A stretch of 29,397 nucleotides of DNA, taken from assembly GCA_902651635.1 (NCBI GenBank), contig CACRSC010000010.1:871193-900589 (forward strand). The letters run 5' to 3'. The position numbers and the translations under genes were made by a program. This DNA is from Mastigamoeba balamuthi. Lineage: Eukaryota; Evosea; Mastigamoebida; Mastigamoebidae. This document shows positions 20,659-29,397 of this stretch, piece by piece (within the stretch, counting starts at the first letter, position 1; each line of letters opens with the position of its first letter). Under the pieces are notes generated by a model. The model was not told the DNA's origin and did no database searches. It saw only the letters and a list, made by a program, of their open reading frames with translations.

Positions 20659-21864
20659 TCACTCCGCCCCGGTGGTGTTTGTGAGACATAACTTCCTCAG
20701 GAAGCACATGTCCTCCTGGGCCACCAGTACCCCGAGTACCTCTGACGCCGAGCTTCCGGACTCGCTTGCGTACTGTGTTATGCTGCGATGGAAGAGGCGG
20801 TCGCACGTGACGAGCACAACGTCAACTGGGTTCGCCGCCGTCTGTACACGCAAGTCTGGTGCAGGAGAGTCCGTGAGAGAAGCAGTGGACAATGGGAGAG
20901 AGCTGAGGGACCCTCACAGTGCGCCAGGAGGAGTGCGTCGAGGAACACGAAGAAGTCGTTCTGGTCACGGCGAGACGTGTGGTGCTGCTCGAGCTTCTCC
21001 GGGAAGTTGCGCCGCAGGAGCCTCCCGTCCTCCGTGAGTCCGGGGCTGCACTCGCGGCCGGCGAGCACGCGCTCGTACCACAGCTTCCAGGCCTGCTCCA
21101 TGCGCTGTGGGTCCGAGCCGGGAAGCGGCAGGTAGTGCGCCCCTGCAGCCGCCATGGCGGTGATCGCAGGCCACCTCACACCCTCGCGCGAGCGCTGCAC
21201 GTCGATCTCGCGCTCCACCTGCTGGCTGAAGACAACCTGGAAGATGTGGTCAGTGTTACGAAAACGCAAATGCTCCCAACGCTGCACATAGGTGTCCGGC
21301 CCAACGATGTTGATGTCGCCGACGGGCACGGTGCCGCCGACGATCCAATCGCGCAGCACGCTGGTGTCAGCGACCACGACGCCTGGGAGGAATCGTTGTG
21401 TCGTTTCGTAGAGGATCGAAGGCGGGCGTACGCCTCGTGTTCGGAGGCAGGGAGACCTGGAAGGCAGCGTCGAATAGCGGCGTCTCCTCGCCCGGGACTA
21501 ACGCGCACGAGCTGTCCACCTGCGCGGACACCACGTCCTCGCTGCCCGTCCACACCAGCGTGTAGGTGCCCCCCGCGGCGATCGGCTTGGGCGGGAGCAC
21601 ATTCACGGCGCCGCCGGCCAAGTCGATCTCGTCTGGCGACCCCTCCAGAACGAGCCAGAGGCAGGGCGCCCCGGCGATCCTGAACCCCTGTAGCAGCTTC
21701 TCCTTGATGTCGACTGAGGTCGCGCAGCACGGGAGCATGAGGTGCTCGAGGAACATGTCACCGCTGGCACTGCTCGGGTTGGGGAACCACGCGTACACGA
21801 CGACGAGGTCTGCGGGAGGGCGCGGCGGACGCATGGGGTTCTCCGCCGACTTGGCACCGACCAT
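20659..21864 (-). CDS. Three-exon gene, C-terminal half PIN-nuclease-like
   Basis: Minus-strand model: exons 21864-21432, 21382-20918 and 20855-20659, 364 residues. Introns are 49 bp (GTACGC donor) and 62 bp (GTGAGG donor), both phase 1. The C-terminal half shows the PIN-fold pattern of acidic residues after hydrophobic strands: VVVADTSVLRD (Asp150), FSQQVEREID (Glu201 or Glu203), DQNDFFVFLDALLLA (Asp287), and VDVVLVTCDRLF (Asp318). PIN domains are metal-dependent single-strand RNA nucleases; activity here is inferred only from pattern. The N-terminal 140 residues are unrecognised; the alternation of strands around DLVVVYAWFP, a helix at VDIKEKLLQGF and TYTLVW would fit a ubiquitin-like fold, at low confidence. 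The gene converges on the giant helicase gene (142 bp between stops) and lies downstream of the MFS gene on the same strand. The join into exon 3 recovers a GC-rich coding frame that a straight reading loses. Confidence 0.68.
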
Positions 21865-22256
21865 TGCACACCGAGAGCAAGCGGGTTGAAAAGGTCAAAC
21901 GTGCGTGGTGGGGGGCAGGGGTAAGGGAATGCGCAGTTCGCAATGCACGCGTACCATTCGTTTCTCCTGGGGTATTAAGAGACTAAGGGCAATTGAGCAA
22001 CACGAAAATCCACTCCACTTTATTATCTCCGGAGAGATTCTAGGAACAGCTGTCAGGCGCTCCTCTCTAATCAGGATTGGTGATATGAGTGTGAAGAATC
22101 AGTCAACTGCGTGGACGAAGAGGGCCTCCGAAGTATTCCTATTGTGGTCTGCAGCGCAGCTCCTTCGGTGCAGTGGTGTCACGGATGACACTCGGCCTGG
22201 CTTCCCACTGAGGCGCTGATAACGGAAACACGAAGCGGAGTTTCAGTTCTGCGGAT
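21865..22256. other. Intergenic region: MFS 3' flank and upstream region of the PIN-like gene
   Basis: No gene is seen in these 392 bases. On the minus strand AATAAA occurs at 22024-22019, about 235 bases past the MFS stop, and could be its polyadenylation signal. The remainder, from about 21960 to 21865, would hold the promoter of the PIN-like gene. The base composition is more AT-rich than in the adjoining exons. Confidence 0.45.
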
Positions 22257-24050
22257 TCAGAGTGGAGCTGGCTCGACCTCAATCACTGTCACGGACACAG
22301 AGGCGTCGGTCGGTGCCGTGCCTGCCTCGATGCTCTGCTTCTTCTTGCCGCACGACCTGAACTTGTGGCTGAGCACCTGGCACGCCAGCAGCGCGGCCGC
22401 CGAGGCGGCGCACATGGCGGCGAAGCTGTTGCGGTAGCCCTCCTCCACGGGTATCTTGATCGACACGGTGCGCATCACCGCGTCGCTGCTGTCGCTCGTG
22501 GGGTACTCTGGGGCACCGATGGGCCTCGAGACCGTGAAGGCGCCCCTGTAGAGGATGAGGTTGATGACGATGGGCCCCACGGCGCTCCCGAGGATGCGCA
22601 GTAGCATGTTGGTCCCCGAGGCGCTGCCGAACTGCGTGGGCGTCGTGTGCTCCGAGACGATGTTCATGATCGACACCATCACGCATCCCACCGCAGCCCC
22701 GCTCACTGCCAGGGAGAGGGCACTCCGTAAGCCGAGTGCGGGCCAGGTGGGAGGAGGGCCATACAGATGTTGATGAAGATGGCCTGCACTTTGGTGCTGT
22801 CGAACGCGATGTAAAGGCCGCAGGCCAGCGTCAGCAGCACGAAGCCCGTGGTGACCACCGAGTAGAACCCCACGCGCTTGCCGATGACAGCAGCGACGGG
22901 AGCGACGCAGAGCTGCGCGAGGCCGAATGGCAGCAGCAGGAGGCCGACGGTCAGGGGGTCGGTGATGCCAAACTTGAACTGGAAGAGGAAGGGCTGTGTC
23001 TGGAATGTGCTGAAGAGAACGAAGCCCACGAAGAAGGCCACCGAGCCGATCGTCAGCATATCGCGCGTGAACAGCAGCCTGACGTCTACCATGGGGTCCT
23101 TGACACGGAGCTCGACGAGCACGAAGACGCCCAGCACGGCGACGCCGCCGATGACGAGGCCCAGGACGGCGCCGTCGGTCCAACCACGCGTGTCGCTGAG
23201 CGTGAGGCCCATCAGGAACGCAGTCACGCCGATGCCCAGAGGCACGGCGCCGATCCAGTCGATGCGGCGCGACTTGTCCTTCTTAACGTCGGGCATCGTG
23301 AAGTACACGGCGATGAGGACGACGACGATGAAGGGCACGTAGACGAAGAAGACGTACTCCCAGCGCGTGTGCCGCAGCAGCTTGATGATGCCCGCGCCGC
23401 CCACGAGGCCGAACGAGACACCGACCGAGAACATGCTCGAGACGATGCCCAGCGAGACGGGGACCCATTTCTGCGGGAACGTGTGCTTGATGGCAGTGAA
23501 GCAGAGCACAAAGATGCCCATGCCGACGCCCTGGACGGCCCGGAAGCCGATCAGCATGAAGATGCTGTTGCTGAGCGCGCAGCCGATCTCGCCGACGAGG
23601 TAGATGGCCAGCGAGGCCATTGTGACCCACTTGACGCCGAAGATGTCGCCAAGGGAGCCCGCGATGGGCGTCCAGACGGACCCGACGACGTTGTAGGCGG
23701 CCAGCGTCCACGGCACCCAGCTCTGGTGCTCAGGGTACTGCTCCGCGATCCTCGGCAGCGCAGGAGTCACCGTTGACTCTGTTGCCATCACACTGGAGGA
23801 TAGAGGAGGGGGCGGATGTGGATTAACATATGATGAGTGTTCGAGAGACCGCGCACCTCATCGTGAGCAGGAGCATCTCGAACAGGAGCAGCTTGTTCCT
23901 GACGGACAGCTTCTGATCGTCGGTGGTGGAGCCCACTGGAGTCACGGGGGCGGGGGCAGAGGAGGGCTGCTGCTTCAGTTGCTGCACAGCACTACCGGTG
24001 GCCCTGATGTCGGGCGTGAACTCGTCCATCGGGATCTCGCCGTTGGTCAT
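22257..24050 (-). CDS. MFS transporter, DHA2 (EmrB/QacA-like) type, three exons
   Basis: Minus-strand model: exons 24050-23857, 23792-22765 and 22705-22257, 556 residues. Introns are 64 bp (GTGCGC) and 59 bp (GTATGG). Residues 1-50 are a hydrophilic cytoplasmic tail. The first membrane helix (LLLFEMLLLTMSVMA) is completed only by splicing exon 1 to exon 2 and runs into TESTVTPALPRIA, the counterpart of the LDxTIVNxALP motif of 14-helix drug:H+ antiporters, with Glu in place of the usual Asp. Motif A is seen as GSLGDIFGVKW, and RAVQGVGMGIF fits the TM4 motif. The second splice rebuilds the helix INILSGAAVGCVMVS. The length and number of hydrophobic segments fit the 14-helix group. Such proteins export small molecules using the proton gradient; the substrate is unknown. 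Prokaryotes and fungi both have close relatives, so transfer is possible, but the introns and codon use match the neighbours. Confidence 0.88.
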
Positions 24051-24379
24051 TGTCTTTGTGGTGGGTGTGTTGCTTTTGTATGTCTGTCTATCGACTGAAT
24101 GGAAATTTTCCTTTTTGAACGGGATTGGGGCTGTTGCAAGTCACCATGGACCCCAAGCGCGAAGTTGCATTTTCCCATTTTCCATGGACCCCTGGAAATC
24201 GGAAAAATCTGACAGGTGGGTGAGTAAGCAACGCCAGGCCCCTTTGGCACGCCTGTATCGAGAACCGAATGTCCGTTATGCGCGCCCCCGTTGGTTCGCG
24301 TAGGGTGGTCCTCCTCATTGGGATGAGCTCTTGGTTGCATTGCGCAGAGCCAGTGCGAGCTACATCCACGGCAGGTTGC
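24051..24379. promoter_or_regulatory. Upstream region of the MFS gene
   Basis: This 329 bp stretch lies upstream of the MFS start. It has pyrimidine/purine tracts and two CCATGGACCCC blocks at about 24143-24154 and 24183-24193. The second lies in a small inverted repeat, TTTCCA to TGGAAA (about 24180-24199). There is no coding frame with the GC3 bias of the neighbouring genes. It borders directly on retroelement-derived sequence. Confidence 0.4.
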
Positions 24380-24690
24380 AGCAAACAGGCATAGTCTTTG
24401 TCGCTGGATTTGCGAAATCGCGCAACTGCATAGCCACTAGTTAGTGCTGCTGCGAGTGTTTGTGCGCAAGAGTTCGTGGATTGTGTGGTCCTCCAGGTTG
24501 GGGCACCTGGGGTACTGGTACCAGACTGAGGGTCAAATTTGCAAGTCACCTTTTCTGAGTTCTATGCAGCCTGGGGACTGAACGTTGCGGTTAAAAGCCT
24601 ACCTACCCATCTTCAGTCAGATGGGCAGGCTGAGGCAGCTGTTGATCATATCAAATATGTACAGGAGAACACAGTCTGTCGACCTGCTGG
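24380..24690 (+). mobile_element. Decayed LTR-retrotransposon integrase core (pseudogene fragment)
   Basis: Three frames together trace an integrase catalytic core, with breaks. One frame gives IVFVAGFAKSRNCIA, like the VVDxFSK segment with the first Asp lost. After a stop (TAG near 24431) a second frame gives SAAASVCAQEFVDC and VVLQVGAPGVLVPD, then a TGA and GSNF, like the fG-P-x-x-l-x-SDxGsxF segment with the second catalytic Asp. A further one-base shift leads to FSEFYAAWGL and then THLQSDGQAEAAVDHIK, the yHPQsdGQaE segment with the catalytic Glu. Order and spacing match Ty3/Gypsy or Bel/Pao integrases. I see no reverse transcriptase or LTRs next to it, so this is an isolated dead fragment on the plus strand. 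Confidence 0.65.
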
Positions 24691-25920
24691 GATGCGCTGC
24701 CCGCTCTCATATGTACACTTACCCACCTCCTGTTTTGTTGTTCGTGTTGTTCTCTTGTGCTGCCACCTGGTGCGCGCTGCTCTCCTGTCCCAGTGTGCTC
24801 CTCTGGTGTCGCGCAATCATGAGGAATGTCCGGAGCACAGCGGTGGGCGTCAAGAAGCAGTCGGGCAAAGGAAGGCGGTACGCGTCAAGGACGTCGACCC
24901 CGAGCTCACCTGCCTCACCGCCCAGACCGCCTCGCGGACTGCTTCATCATCTAATTGGTACCCCACCCATCCCGCCGCCTTGTTTTGCTCCCGCCCCTGC
25001 ACTGTGCTCTCCGCACTGCCCTTCTCGCTGGTCTTGTTTTTGCCTGAACATATTTTCCTGCGTTTTTTTTCGTGGGTCTGTCGGCCCTCCCGCACCGCAG
25101 ATAACTCCCCGGGCTCGTGGGTGAGCATTCACGCCCAAGCAGGAGGCCGCGGTGCTTCTGCTCTGGGCAGCGGGCATCACCGAGCCCGTGATCAGGATCA
25201 ATTCAAACGGCTCGTCTGAGTACTGCGCGTCTTCCTTGATTTCCCGCGCAGCGCCATGCAGGCCACCATCGTCAGCCTGCCTTGCTGCGCCTGCTAAACG
25301 AGCACGCTGCCGGTACGCCCCGCCCCTGCACCAGAACCGACCGAACGCGAGGTGCGGGTCTGAACTGCTAGCTGTATATCCAGTTAGTGCCGCTGACGTC
25401 CGAATCCGAGGCTCGTTGTTAATCGGCATGGACCTCTCGGAGACGAGTCCTCTGTCGTGGGGCGCGCCAGGGCTGAGCGTCGCGTACGACCAGCAGCTCA
25501 GAGGCCGAGACATCGACGAGGCCATCGCCACCCGACAGCAGAAAAATGAGGGCAACCGGCGCACCAACCCGCACGCGGAACCGCCTGCTCCAGATCGTCG
25601 AAAAACAGATCAAGGCACGCCTGCCAGTCAGCAGCCAATTCAGTTGCTTTCCTGGTATATTTTCCTCCCAAGTGAATTCAGATTGAAATCTCGAAACTAC
25701 TGGATATTGAGGGAGTGTGAGGGTCTTGCAGCCCCGTGTCATGTCGGCCCCAGCCCGCGGGCACTACGCTGCCACCCATGGCCGAGTTGCCGGCCCAGCT
25801 GCAGCCGGAGGGGAAGAGCCCACCCAAGGAAACTGAGATGTGTGCGATTGCCCTGATTTCTCTCCCACGTCCCGAGCGTGCATTCAGTTGAATAACGACC
25901 GGCATACTTGAATACACAAT
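24691..25920. other. GC-variable region with coding-like fragments, no assembled gene
   Basis: Several short stretches have the local GC3-rich coding look but do not join into a gene. At about 24880-24932 (+) a frame reads VRVKDVDPELTC. At about 25132-25240 (+) one reads TPKQEAAVLLLWAAGITEPV. At 25428 an ATG (+) opens MDLSETSPLSWGAPGLS and stays open for over 140 codons. At 25778-25891 (+) a 37-codon frame starts MAELPAQLQPEGK and ends PERAFS-stop. Intron-like T-rich tracts ending in CAG lie at about 24960-25099 and before 25254. It may be a decayed multi-exon gene, more retroelement sequence, or a real gene I cannot splice by eye. Confidence 0.4.
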
Positions 25921-27190
25921 TGTCTTATTCGGAATAACAAAGCAACAGATTTAATTTTGTTGCACATGGTCCGCTTTGCTTCACAACCGCAATTGAAGTG
26001 GCTTTGATTTTCCGTTATATTTTTCACTGCAATTTAATCTTGTTCTTTTTTTTCTTTGTTAAATGAATGCAACTTGATTTTTATTGAATTCTTATCTTGA
26101 ATTCAGTAGTTTCTCTATACTATAAATGGTAAATTCTAGAAAATGACCACTTAGTTAACTGAAGAGCACGCCACGATCTGCCACCAGGCAAGGCAGCCAG
26201 GGGTAAAAAAACATGGTAATAGCTCAGAAATACACGCAATCTGTGTGCTGTTTCCCGCACAAGACCACAAGGGAGGAGTACAATAATAAGATTCATCTGG
26301 TCCGACCCTGCAGAAATGATGTCTGAAATGGTCAGGTGCCTCAAGCACAGCCAGATGGCGTATGCACAATGATATCATAATTCCGGATTTCGGTTCGATG
26401 ATATTCTTGCAGTATCAGTATTTACATTAGATCAGATCACTTATAAGTGCCAAAGGTGAGCTGCGTGCACAAGCTGCAGCTTCAAAGAAGACTGGTAAGA
26501 GCACTTATCATAATATGTCTTCTCTGCTTAACAGTGATCAAAGTCAGTTGAAGGACCACTTCTTTAACTCAAAGAAGGAGGTTTTTCCGTGACTCGAGCA
26601 ACTTGTAGGCACTGTGTGGCTGCAGGTACACGTTCATGTACTGGGGGAGCTCCTGGGTGATGAAATTGATATGATCTTGTTGCAGCTGAGATTTGGATGC
26701 ACGAGTGTGTAGCTAGCTGAGCACACTAATGACCTCACACTTGTGAAGCTTATTGGGGGTCATTGGGCAGTGCAAACTGGGAATATTTGAATGCTGTAAG
26801 AAAAGTGTGCACATGGGAAAGTGTGTGTATGTGGGTCAGTAAGAGGCACAACACTGTTAAAGGAGTGTGCTGTGAAGCGAGTAACTGAAGAATGCTAAGT
26901 GTGTGAAACCCTCTTCGGTGCACTACTTCTTCTCATAATGAAGACCACTATGTCTGTTATAAGCCCCGTAATTCCAAGATTGTGAATAGTACATGCACAT
27001 GAGTTATGGCTAAAGCCAGGCACAACTAAGGCCTTCTTAAGGATCATGCTGAGGATAGACACTTGGCACGAAAGTGCAGGTAACAGGTGCATAAGACAAA
27101 GAAAGAGGATTCTCGAACATGTGTGTGAAGATAGTCACGAATGGGGGGGATGCCTTTAAGAAACAGAATGGAAGCATTTGACAGCAAGGG
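25921..27190. other. AT-rich intergenic tract, no gene seen
   Basis: Base composition drops sharply to AT-rich from about 25,900. Open frames are short (75 codons or fewer) and show no codon bias or recognisable motif. I see no tRNA, tandem repeat or mobile element boundary in it. It separates the gene-rich left part from the repeated sequence at the right end. Confidence 0.55.
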
Positions 27191-27191
27191 G

Positions 27192-27885
27192 AAGAAAGAG
27201 AGAAACAACTCTGAACTCTTTGTTTTTGTAAGAGTAAAGAGTTTTGGTGTGCCTACAAGTGCAATTATCAGCTTTCAGACTTGGAGGTTTAAAAGCTCAT
27301 GAACCTCTAGCAGTATGAGAAATCAGGAAAAAAGAGAAGAAGTTTGGGGAAATCGGCATACCTACCAGTTAAGGACGTAATGCCTACTAACAGCACTTGT
27401 TGGGGCTATTGTCAGTGTTTGGGTGTGTGGGGATGCCTGAGATCACCAGTAATAAAGTCAAATGCCAATCTTAGTCTTGACTTCTTATTTGTGCTGTTTA
27501 GGATAAGTCTCTGCAAATTGTTTCAATGCAAAATTGTTATTGCATTTTTGCTAAACGAGCTTGACTCATGAAGAGAAGGAAAGTTTCATGACTTGTGTGA
27601 GCACGTATGTGTTATAAGTTAATACATGCCCCTGAATTGTCAACGGCAGGGCTTAGGCTGAGTACAAGAAAAGTTATCTCAATACTATCCTCGAAATTTC
27701 GGTTTTACTTGTTACTCTACTCATTAGAAAAAGAGTGTTGTTGGTGTCATTGATGATGTAAATGTAATGTAAATTGGTATGTCTTTATTTTTCTGATGAA
27801 GTGTTTGAGGCCCTATTTTGGTGCCCCCTTCCCCTGCTTGTCTGAGGAGGTGCCGCACCACTGTGAAGTGCAAATCACCCCCTAC
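27192..27885 (+). repeat. Long direct repeat, copy A (about 694 bp)
   Basis: This segment, from AAGAAAGAGAGAAACAACTC to the CACCCCCTAC block, recurs at 28386-29080 with only scattered substitutions and small indels. It is AT-rich with a GC-richer right end (GGTGCCCCCTTCCCCTGCTT). It has no open frame longer than about 76 codons and no obvious coding content. The offset between copies is 1,194-1,195 bp. Such a unit could be a non-autonomous element or a segmental duplication. Confidence 0.9.
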
Positions 27886-28385
27886 CCCCCCCCACCATCT
27901 CTCACCTTCCAATGGGCCAAGTGTCCCTGGCTGTCTCAGGGACCTTGATGGCACGGACAGTCAACAAAGTCACAAGCGATTCCTATGGTACCCACAAAAC
28001 TGGAGGCACAGCAGATGAGCCTGATAATTGACGGCAAGGCACTGAAGGGGCCGGGGCTTGCCCAAGGATTAAGCACAGAAGCAGAGCAGCAGAAACTCCA
28101 CAGCTTCCAGGGTGCCTGGGGGCCCTTCCTCTGCAACCCCTACATGGAGCAGACTTGACACCACAGGGTGGGCATGGCAGCAGCTCGCCCTCCGATCTGT
28201 GGTGTCCCCCTCCCCATCAGCGCACCCTCGCGATGCCTGCCCCGGCACCTGGTGCCCCTGTCCCTACAAGGGATTGTTTTTCTTCTACTCTCTACTTCTG
28301 AGTGCCGAACCCAGTGAACAGGCAAGAGCTCGAGGTGAAGAGTAGTTCGCGATGTTCATTGGTGGTTTTTCAAATCGGGCAGGAT
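27886..28385. other. Spacer between the two direct repeat copies
   Basis: This 500 bp segment is GC-richer than the repeats on either side. Its left part (about 27886-28120) reappears in inverted orientation near the window end. It holds C-rich tracts around 27882-27893 and 28205-28265. No gene is seen. Confidence 0.5.
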
Positions 28386-29080
28386 AAGAAAGAGAGAAAC
28401 AACTCTGAACTCTTTGTTTTTGTAAGAGTAAAGAGTTTTTGTGTGCCTACAAGTGAAATTAACAGCTTTCAGACTTGGAGGTTTAAAAGCTCATGAACCT
28501 CTAGCAGTATGAGAAATCAGAAAAAAAGAGAAAGAAGTTTGGGGAAATCGGCATACCTACCAGTTTAGGACGTAATTCCTACTAACAGCACTTGTTGGGG
28601 CTATTGTCAGTGTTTGGGTGTGCGGGGATGCCTGAGATCACCAGTAATAAAGTTAAATACCAATCTTAGTCTTGACTTCTTATTTGTGCTGTTTAGAATA
28701 AGTCTCTGCAAATTGTTTCAATGTAAATTTGTTATTGCATTTTTGCTAAACGAGCTTGGCTCGTGAAGAGAAGGAAAGTTTCATGACTTGTGTGAGCACG
28801 TATGTGTTATAAGCTAATACATGCCCCTGAATTGTTAACAGCAGGGCTTAGACTGAGTACAAGGAAAGTTATCTCAATACTATCCTCCAAATTTCGGTTT
28901 TACTTGTTACTCTACTCATTAGAAAAAGAGTGTTGTTGGTGTCATTGATGATGTAAATGTAATGTAAATTGGTATGTCTTTATTTTTCTGATGAAGTGTT
29001 TGAGGCCATATTTTGGTGCCCCCTTCCCCTGCTTATCTGAGAAGGTGCCGCACCACTGTGAAGTGCAAGTGACCCCCTAC
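28386..29080 (+). repeat. Long direct repeat, copy B (about 695 bp)
   Basis: This is the second copy of the segment at 27192-27885, collinear nearly throughout. Differences from copy A include CCATATTTTGG for CCCTATTTTGG, and CTTATCTGAGAAGG for CTTGTCTGAGGAGG. It ends at GACCCCCTAC, where sequence switches to the inverted copy. Confidence 0.9.
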
Positions 29081-29085
29081 CGGTT

Positions 29086-29397
29086 CCCAGGCACCCTGGA
29101 AGCTGTGGCCCCTTCTTTGTGGGTACTTTGGTGACTGCCCGTGCCATCAAGGTCCCTGAGACAGCCAGGGACACTTGGCCCATTGGAAGGTGAGAGATGG
29201 TGGGGGGGGGGTAGGGGGTGATTTGCACTTCACAGTGGTGCGGCACCTCCTCAGACAAGCAGGGGAAGGGGGCACCAAAATAGGGCCTCAAACACTTCAT
29301 CAGAAAAATAAAGACATACCAATTTACATTACATTTACATCATCAATGACACCAACAACACTCTTTTTCTAATGAGTAGAGTAACAAGTAAAACCGA
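29086..29397 (-). repeat. Inverted partial copy of the copy A region, running off the window
   Basis: Read on the minus strand, this matches about 27699-28120, that is the right part of copy A plus its flank, with internal deletions. Anchors are CCCAGGCACCCTGGAAGCTG (reverse complement of 28101-28120), CCATCAAGGTCCCTGAGACA, and the last 27 bases of the window, which are the reverse complement of 27699-27725. At sites where A and B differ it carries the A version (ATAGGGCC; CCTCAGACAAG). With copy B it forms a large inverted repeat around a loop of roughly 120 bp. Confidence 0.88.

Noticed and set aside
26391-26400. Possible tRNA B-box near GGTTCGAT
   Set aside because: No A-box at the proper distance and no cloverleaf can be drawn.
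27724-29372. 75-76 codon frames in the right-end repeats (ending IYITFTSSMTPTTLFF)
   Set aside because: The same frame appears in copy A and the inverted copy only because the DNA is repeated; there is no codon bias or domain.

Overview
The window is nuclear DNA of a GC-rich, intron-containing eukaryote, most likely a unicellular protist; I cannot name the lineage. All genes carry short spliceosomal introns (mostly about 50-80 bp), third codon positions are strongly G/C, and the products are eukaryotic: a CDK7-type kinase, a kinesin-5 with a BimC box, and a ZNFX1-like helicase. Introns were placed by eye from splice signals, reading frame and conserved protein motifs, so every exon join is a model.

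Layout. 352-2026 (+): CDK7-like kinase, two exons split by a repeat-filled intron. 2246-3413 (+): coiled-coil protein with a C-terminal four-cysteine zinc ribbon, family not recognised. 3526-4155 (-): small hot-dog thioesterase. 4156-4435: shared divergent promoter. 4436-8446 (+): kinesin-5, ten exons. 8919-20516 (+): a giant gene of about 3,696 codons joining an RRM, a cysteine-rich region, a UPF1/ZNFX1-type SF1 helicase with a Cys/His and acidic insertion, an NFX1-like CGH zinc array, and three CbxX/CfqX-type AAA+ domains. 20659-21864 (-): a three-exon gene with a PIN-nuclease-like C-terminal half. 22257-24050 (-): a DHA2-type MFS transporter, three exons.

From about 24 kb the gene-dense, GC-rich sequence gives way to decayed and repetitive DNA: a broken LTR-retrotransposon integrase core (about 24.38-24.69 kb), a stretch with isolated coding-like segments but no gene I can assemble (to 25.9 kb), an AT-rich tract without genes (25.9-27.2 kb), and about 0.7 kb direct repeats with a partial inverted copy reaching the right edge (27.2-29.4 kb).

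Functional links. CDK7 and kinesin-5 are both cell-cycle proteins, but nothing shows co-regulation. The most remarkable locus is the giant RRM-helicase-zinc-AAA+ gene. Its family resemblance to ZNFX1 suggests a role in RNA surveillance or defence; that is inference. The convergent PIN-like gene beside it would, if the domain call holds, be a second RNA-related protein.
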